Source: Actinokineospora bangkokensis
GTDB lineage: Bacteria > Actinomycetota > Actinomycetes > Mycobacteriales > Pseudonocardiaceae
Direction: 5' to 3'
Length of the DNA stretch: 64,000 bases
Assembly (NCBI RefSeq): GCF_001940455.1
Contig: NZ_MKQR01000016.1
Coordinates: 155,125-219,124, forward strand
Each line of letters begins with the position of its first letter. Position 1 is the first letter of the stretch. Positions 59,310-64,000 of the stretch are shown piece after piece. Below the pieces are notes generated by a model, which saw only the letters and a program-made list of their open reading frames with translations, made no database searches and was not told where the DNA came from. Both the position numbers and the translations under genes were made by a program.

Positions 59310-62057
59310 TCAGCCGGAGGCGGCGAGCTGGTGCTCGTGCGACCTGGCCTCGGGGACCTCGGCCAGCACCTGCGGCAGCTCGGTCCGCTTGCCCACGTTG
59401 AGCTTGCGGTAGACCCGGGTCAGGTGCTGCTCCACGGTGCTCACCGTGATGTAGAGCTTACGACCGATCTCCCGGTTGGTGTGGCCGTCGGCCGCCAGCT
59501 CCGCCACCTTGCGCTCGGCGTCGCTGAGCACCGGCGCCTGCGCCACCACCGCCGAGCGGGCCGCGGTGATGGCCGTGGGCCGCACCTCCGCCGGGCGCCC
59601 GGGGCGGACGGGGTCGGGCACCCGGGGGGCGGGCTCCGCCTCGCACGCCCGGCTGAGCTGGTCGGCCTTGCGCAGCACCAGCCGCGCGCTGGAGAGCTGG
59701 CCCAGCTCCCGGTGCGCCCGGCTCAGGTCGGCCAGCGCCCTGGCCAGCTCCACCCGGTCACCGGACCACTCCAGGTGCTGCACCGCCTCGCGCAGCACCG
59801 GCACCCGCTGCTGCGGGTCGCCGCACAGCGCCAGCACCCGCAGCGAGATGCCGCGCAGCCGCGAGCCGCCGCCCGCGCACCGGCCGAGCTGCTGGTTGGC
59901 CAGCTCGCGGGCCTCCTTGCGGCGCCCGACCAGCAGGTAGGCCTGGGCCAGCGAGCTGCGCCACGGGATCGTGGCGGGGATGCCGGTGTCGCGGCCCCAC
60001 ATCCACGCCGCGCAGTCCTCGAACGCGTCCAGCGCCGCCAGCGCGTGCCCGGTGGCCAGGCTGTGTTGGCCGCAGGCGTGGGCGTAGCGCACGCCCAGCA
60101 CCGTCGCGGGCAGCGCCGCGGGCACCGGGCGGGCGACCAGCTCGGCGGCCTCGTCGTGCCTGCCCTGCGCCGAGCGCGCGGCGATCAGCGCCGCCAGCGG
60201 CAGCCCGACGAGCACCCCCCAGCTCTGCGCGGGCAGCAGCTCCAGCGCCGCGGTGGCCTCCGCGGCGGCGGTCTGCGGGTCGCCGCGGCGCACGGCGATG
60301 TCCGCGCGCACGGCGGCCAGCACCGCCTGCCAGGTCACCGCGCCCTGCCGCGCGGCCTGCTCGGTGAGCACCTCGCACCAGTAGCGCACCCGGTCGTGCC
60401 GGTCGACGTGGTCGAGCGCCAGCAGCGCCAGCGCGCCGACCTCGGGGGCGACGTCGCCCAGGCAGCTCTGCAGCACGTGCTCGGCCGCCCGGCTCGCCTC
60501 CTTGGCCGAGCCGCGCGACCACGCGTCGAGCAGCCCCGCCGTGCGCTGCCAGGAGTGCACCGCGGTCTCGGCGCGGTCGGCGGTGGTCAGCGCGGCGCGC
60601 ACGCCGTCGCGGTCGCCCTCGCGCAGCCGCCCGAAGATCCACTCGGTCGCCAGCCGCAGCTCGGCGGCGGTGCGCGCGTCCGGCGGGCCCGCGTGCGCGC
60701 GGGTGGCGCGCATCCGCGCCCCCGCCCCGGCCAGGTCGCCCTGCCAGAGCAGGTGGCGGATCACCGGGACGGCCTCGCGCCAGCCCAGCCCGTCCACCGC
60801 GCCGCCGAGCGCGGCCAGGTGGCGCGCGGAGGCGGTGGGGTTGACCCGCCAGGCGATGCGCACCAGCGCCGCGCGCAGGGCGGTCAGCTCGGCGGGGTCG
60901 GCGCAGGCGGCGACGGCCAGCTCCAGGCAGCGCACCGCGAACGCGGCGTCGTCCACGGCGGACTGCTCGGCCGCGGCCCGCAGCGGCGCCACCGCCCACG
61001 GGTCGGGGACGCCGCCCGCGCGGGTGAGGTGCCGGGCGACCTCGGTGGCGTCGGCGCCGCGGCGGTAGTGCAGCAGCGCGGCCCTGGCGTGCAGGTCGGC
61101 GGCGGTGCGCGGGTCCAGCCCGGCCAGCAGCGCGTCGACGACCTCCGGGGCGCGCACCCGCCCGTCGAGCACCAGGCCCGCCTCGGCCAGCACCGACAGC
61201 GCCTGGGCGACCGGGGCGGGGGGCAGCTCGACCAGCTCGGGCAGCAGCTCGGCGTCGCCGAGGACGGCCAGGCCGCGGGCGATGTCGAGGAAGCCGGGGT
61301 CCCAGCGGGCGGCGCAGTCGAGCACCGCCTGGTGGAAGGCCGGGCCCACCACCGGGGCGTCGGCGTCGGGGGCCGCGGCGCGCTGGTCCTCCACCAGGGC
61401 GCTCACCAGGTACGGGTTGCCGCCGGTGAGGTGGGCGCAGGCGGGGGCGAGCCGGGTCGCGGCCTCGTGGTCGACGGTGGTCGCCAGCAGCTCGGCCACG
61501 CCCGCGCCGGTCAGCGGCGCCAGCGGGACCCGGGTGTCGGGCTGGCGGACCAGGTCGGCGTGCGGCTGCGGGCGCACCAGCGCGGGGCGCTCCCACTCGG
61601 CGAGCACCAGCAGCAGGGGGGCGCCGCGGACCCGGCGCCGCAGGTGCAGCAGCACCTGCACCGACTCCTCGTCCGCGTGCTGGACGTCGTCGACCACCAG
61701 CACCACCGGCGCGCGCCGGGTCAGCGCCAGCACCAGCGCGCCGAGGCCGTCGACGACGTCGGGGGTCAGCGGGCCGTGCCCGGCACGGGCCCCGGCCACC
61801 GGGCCCGCCGCGTCGGGCACCGCCCGGGTGAGCTGGGCGAGCACGCCCAGCCGCAGGTCGCGCTCGGCCCGCGAGGCCGCCGCGGTCAGCAGCACGACGT
61901 CCTCGCCCGCCCACGTGTCCGCGAACGCCCGCAGCACGGCGGTCTTGCCGCTGGCGGGTCCACCGCTGACCAGGGCGAGCCCGCCCCGACCAGCCGCACA
62001 CCCCGTCGCGGCCTCGCCTAAGCGGGCCAGTTCACCACCGCGTTCGGTCAACAACAC
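59310..62057 (-). CDS. LAL-family LuxR transcriptional regulator (AAA + LuxR HTH)
   Basis: This 915-residue protein has an N-terminal P-loop ATPase with SGGPASGKTAVLRAF, VVLVVDDVQHADEESV and TGGNPYLVSALVE. A long helical, TPR-like middle follows. The C-terminal GerE/LuxR HTH is LSDAERKVAELAADGHTNREI with LYITVSTVEQHLTRVYRKL. LALs are large ATP-dependent activators, often cluster-situated. The GTG at 62057 has GGAGGG 6 nt upstream. It follows the cyclodeaminase-like gene by 28 bp, so the two are probably co-transcribed. Confidence 0.92.
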   Translation of the reverse strand: MLLTERGGELARLGEAATGCAAGRGGLALVSGGPASGKTAVLRAFADTWAGEDVVLLTAAASRAERDLRLGVLAQLTRAVPDAAGPVAGARAGHGPLTPDVVDGLGALVLALTRRAPVVLVVDDVQHADEESVQVLLHLRRRVRGAPLLLVLAEWERPALVRPQPHADLVRQPDTRVPLAPLTGAGVAELLATTVDHEAATRLAPACAHLTGGNPYLVSALVEDQRAAAPDADAPVVGPAFHQAVLDCAARWDPGFLDIARGLAVLGDAELLPELVELPPAPVAQALSVLAEAGLVLDGRVRAPEVVDALLAGLDPRTAADLHARAALLHYRRGADATEVARHLTRAGGVPDPWAVAPLRAAAEQSAVDDAAFAVRCLELAVAACADPAELTALRAALVRIAWRVNPTASARHLAALGGAVDGLGWREAVPVIRHLLWQGDLAGAGARMRATRAHAGPPDARTAAELRLATEWIFGRLREGDRDGVRAALTTADRAETAVHSWQRTAGLLDAWSRGSAKEASRAAEHVLQSCLGDVAPEVGALALLALDHVDRHDRVRYWCEVLTEQAARQGAVTWQAVLAAVRADIAVRRGDPQTAAAEATAALELLPAQSWGVLVGLPLAALIAARSAQGRHDEAAELVARPVPAALPATVLGVRYAHACGQHSLATGHALAALDAFEDCAAWMWGRDTGIPATIPWRSSLAQAYLLVGRRKEARELANQQLGRCAGGGSRLRGISLRVLALCGDPQQRVPVLREAVQHLEWSGDRVELARALADLSRAHRELGQLSSARLVLRKADQLSRACEAEPAPRVPDPVRPGRPAEVRPTAITAARSAVVAQAPVLSDAERKVAELAADGHTNREIGRKLYITVSTVEQHLTRVYRKLNVGKRTELPQVLAEVPEARSHEHQLAASG

Positions 62058-62085
62058 CGTGCACCCTCCTCTGCTACCCCGGATC

Positions 62086-62970
62086 TCACGTTCCGCACCC
62101 CGTGCCCGCGCACCGCACACCCCCGGCGCCGAAGCCGCGCTCGCGCGCCGCCCCGTGCAGCACGCACGCGACCAGGTCCAACCCGGCCGCGCCGACCAGG
62201 TCCACCAGCACCACCGCGTCGGCGGTGGCCCGCCCCGGGTGCGCGCCGGTGAGCACGTCGGCCAACCGCACCGCGTCCCCGGCGGCCGCCGGGTCGTCGG
62301 TGAACCGCTGGTCGACCGCGGCCGCGGCGGCGCGCACCGGGCACGCCCCGGCGCGCACGACCAGCGCCCCCGGCGCCAGCCGGTCGGCGGGCACCACCCA
62401 CGCCCCGTCGTGGGCGAACACCAACCGGGCACCCTCGACCGCGGCGCCCACGTCCTCGGCGACCGACAGGGTCACCGACGTCAGGTCGACCTCGGCCAGC
62501 GCGCCGGGATCGATGCGCGCGCCCGCCGGGTGCACGGTGATGTGCCGGACCGTCGGCAGCCGCCGGACGATCATCGTCAGCTGCGGGCGCAGCACCGCGC
62601 CCGTCCCCAGCACCACCGCCCGCACCGGCCCCGGCGCCACCAGTTCCCGCGCGGCCAGGGTGGCCAGCGCGGCGGCGTGCACCGCCCGCAACCCCGCGGC
62701 GGGCACGAGGAAGCGCGCGTCGTCGTCCTCGACGAGCAGCAGGCCGTCCCCGTCCTGCCCGGCGGGGTCCAGGACCGCGGGGTCCAGGTCCACCGGGGTC
62801 GGGTCGACGGCGGCGTCGTCGCCCGCGGGGGGTCCGGTCCACGGCCGCACCCGGCACGCCGGGACGGGTGCGCGTCCCGCCAGCGCGGCGGACAGCACGC
62901 CGACGAGGTCTGCGACCGCCGTGGCGGCGGACAGCTCCTCGACCCCCAGAGGCAGGATCGGCGCGCCCAT
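62086..62970 (-). CDS. Ornithine-cyclodeaminase/mu-crystallin-like protein, degenerate
   Basis: This 294-residue protein has the fold of the OCD family: an N-terminal domain followed by PVRAVVLGTGAVLRPQLTMI (Rossmann fingerprint), GARLVFAHDGAWVVPADRLAPGA and TADAVVLVDLVGAAGLD. The family's RTAA segment, with the substrate-binding Arg, reads AVHAAALATLAA, and the usual substrate Lys region is not clear. It may bind a nucleotide and a different ligand, or be inactive. The last 30 residues contain three Cys. The ATG at 62970 has AAGGGG upstream. It lies just ahead of the LAL regulator and might feed it a ligand; this is speculative. Confidence 0.7.
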   Translation of the reverse strand: MGAPILPLGVEELSAATAVADLVGVLSAALAGRAPVPACRVRPWTGPPAGDDAAVDPTPVDLDPAVLDPAGQDGDGLLLVEDDDARFLVPAAGLRAVHAAALATLAARELVAPGPVRAVVLGTGAVLRPQLTMIVRRLPTVRHITVHPAGARIDPGALAEVDLTSVTLSVAEDVGAAVEGARLVFAHDGAWVVPADRLAPGALVVRAGACPVRAAAAAVDQRFTDDPAAAGDAVRLADVLTGAHPGRATADAVVLVDLVGAAGLDLVACVLHGAARERGFGAGGVRCAGTGCGT

Positions 62971-63022
62971 CCCGTGCACCCCTTCCGTGTGTCGCGCGGG
63001 TGCCAGCAGGGTGCCGCACCGC

Positions 63023-63053
63023 GCTTTCACCTCGCTGCCACGGTGGTGAAAGC
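63023..63053. promoter_or_regulatory. Inverted repeat upstream of the cyclodeaminase-like gene
   Basis: GCTTTCACC (63023-63031) and GGTGAAAGC (63045-63053) form a perfect 9-bp inverted repeat, 13 nt apart, 53-83 bp upstream of the start at 62970. A further GCGGTGAAG lies at about 63075. No gene is seen in the rest of 62971-63290. Confidence 0.5.
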
Positions 63054-63290
63054 CGACCGGAAGCCGGCCGAAAGCGGTGAAGTGTCCACTGGACGCACGG
63101 TCCCCGACGGCGGCGAGGGAGGTCAGGCGCGATGTACCCGGACGACATGCACTGGTGACCCGGGGTTCTCCCGGCGTTCACCCCAGGCGGCACCCACCCA
63201 CGAGCGGACAGGTCCGGGCGCGACGCGGCACCCGGTCCCGCCGCCGGGATCGGGTGGGGCGCACCAGGACCGGGCACCGGCCCGGGGCGC

Positions 63291-64000
63291 TCAGCTCACG
63301 CGCAGCTCGGCGCGCGCGTCCTCGGGGAGCGCCGCCTCCAGGGCGTCGAGGTGGTCGGCCCAGCGGGCGGCTTCCTTCGACGGGACGCCGTCGAGCAGCT
63401 GCCTGGCCCGCCTCAGCTCGTCGCCCACCGGGCCACCGGCACCGGACTTCGCCGCCGCCAGCAGCACCAGCGCCTTCGCGTGCCACAGCGCCGATCCCAG
63501 CTCCGCGAACAGCCCCACCGCGGTCGACAGCTCCGCCTCGGCGGCGCGCTGGTCGCCCAGGGCCAACCGGATCTCGCCGATGGCGACCATCGTCTGCCCC
63601 TGCACCAGCCGCTCGCCCACCCGCACCGCCAGCGCCATCGCGTTGCGCAGCACCGTCTCCGCGTCGACCAGCCGCCCCTGCCGGTACCGGGCCACGCCGA
63701 GCCCGTAGAGGGCGTAGGTCTCCCCGATCCGGTCACCGATCGAGCGCACTATCCGCAGCACGCCGGTGAACTCGCGCGCCGCCGCGGCGTGGTCGCGGGT
63801 TCCCAGGTGCAGGTGGGCGAACTGGTGCAGCACCTGCGCCTCGCCGCGCACGCAGCCGACCTCGCGGCAGATGCGCAGCGCGGACTCCAGCAGCTGCTTG
63901 CCCTGCTCGTGGTCGTGCTCGTCGATGCGGAACCGGGCGATGCTGCGCAGCACCTGCGCCTCGCCCATCCGGTCGCCCACCTCGCGCATGAGCGCCAGCG
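63291..64000 (-). CDS. TPR-repeat protein, probably C-terminal part of a SARP/AfsR-like regulator, 5' end outside window
   Basis: About 236 codons are visible before the window edge. They form successive TPR helix pairs: GDRMGEAQVLRSIARFRIDE, GCVRGEAQVLHQFAHLHLG, GDRIGETYALYGLGVARYR and GERLVQGQTMVAIGEIRLAL. The style matches the TPR tail of AfsR-type regulators, but no DNA-binding domain is within the window. The protein ends ...ARAELRVS. Confidence 0.75.
   Translation of the reverse strand, partial: LALMREVGDRMGEAQVLRSIARFRIDEHDHEQGKQLLESALRICREVGCVRGEAQVLHQFAHLHLGTRDHAAAAREFTGVLRIVRSIGDRIGETYALYGLGVARYRQGRLVDAETVLRNAMALAVRVGERLVQGQTMVAIGEIRLALGDQRAAEAELSTAVGLFAELGSALWHAKALVLLAAAKSGAGGPVGDELRRARQLLDGVPSKEAARWADHLDALEAALPEDARAELRVS

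Overview
The window is very GC-rich (well over 70 % by eye), has GTG/TTG starts, many 4-bp ATGA/GTGA overlaps and several apparently leaderless promoters. With large SARP/AfsR and LAL regulators, ECF sigma factors and polyketide genes, it looks like a chromosomal segment of a filamentous actinobacterium, probably of the Pseudonocardiales (Saccharothrix/Actinosynnema/Actinokineospora type). The genus is inferred from overall gene style only. No rRNA, tRNA, CRISPR, phage or transposase genes were seen.

Layout. 1-8.7 kb: a cut VOC protein, a translationally coupled HSP90-family chaperone and giant TPR protein, an FAD oxidoreductase, a TetR repressor divergent from an MpaB/DUF2236 oxygenase across two clear operators, and a small repeat-rich LEA-like protein. 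8.7-24.7 kb: an MHS-type transporter, then a minus-strand biosynthetic operon. In order of transcription it holds an AMP ligase, a 6-methylsalicylate-synthase-type iterative PKS (KS-AT-DH-KR-ACP), a LuxE-like acyl-protein synthetase, a LuxC-like acyl reductase, a ketosynthase-III-like protein without the usual catalytic Cys, a P450 and an aromatic-acid-type exporter. A discrete malonyltransferase and a LysR regulator lie divergently. I read this as an aryl or acyl pathway in which the PKS product is activated and reduced or transferred by LuxE/LuxC/KASIII.

24.7-38.4 kb: mostly ordinary metabolism (SDR, old yellow enzyme, MFS pumps, DinB, GNAT, DUF1684), an ECF42-type sigma factor with its DGPF/YCII partner, and a molybdenum hydroxylase in which the 2Fe-2S and Mo subunits are fused. 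38.4-38.7 kb and 56.0-56.2 kb carry two ~96 % identical copies of a 229-bp element that folds into a long hairpin, both in convergent intergenic gaps. 38.8-46.0 kb: a lamin-tail-domain protein, a TM0106-type RecB nuclease/SF1 helicase, a membrane protein and an OmpR-type two-component system.

46.0-55.9 kb: a second probable biosynthetic locus. A tyrosine-ammonia-lyase-like MIO enzyme is divergent, across a perfect 9+2+9 palindrome, from a tightly coupled operon of two paralogous flavin monooxygenases, an AMP ligase, an FMN alpha-hydroxyacid oxidase, an atypical P450 and a cation:proton antiporter. 56.3-64 kb: an AfsR/SARP regulator with 11-bp-spaced heptamer boxes upstream, a LAL-family LuxR regulator coupled to a degenerate ornithine-cyclodeaminase-like protein, and the C-terminal part of another TPR protein cut by the window edge. 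These regulators could control either cluster; the sequence alone does not show which.
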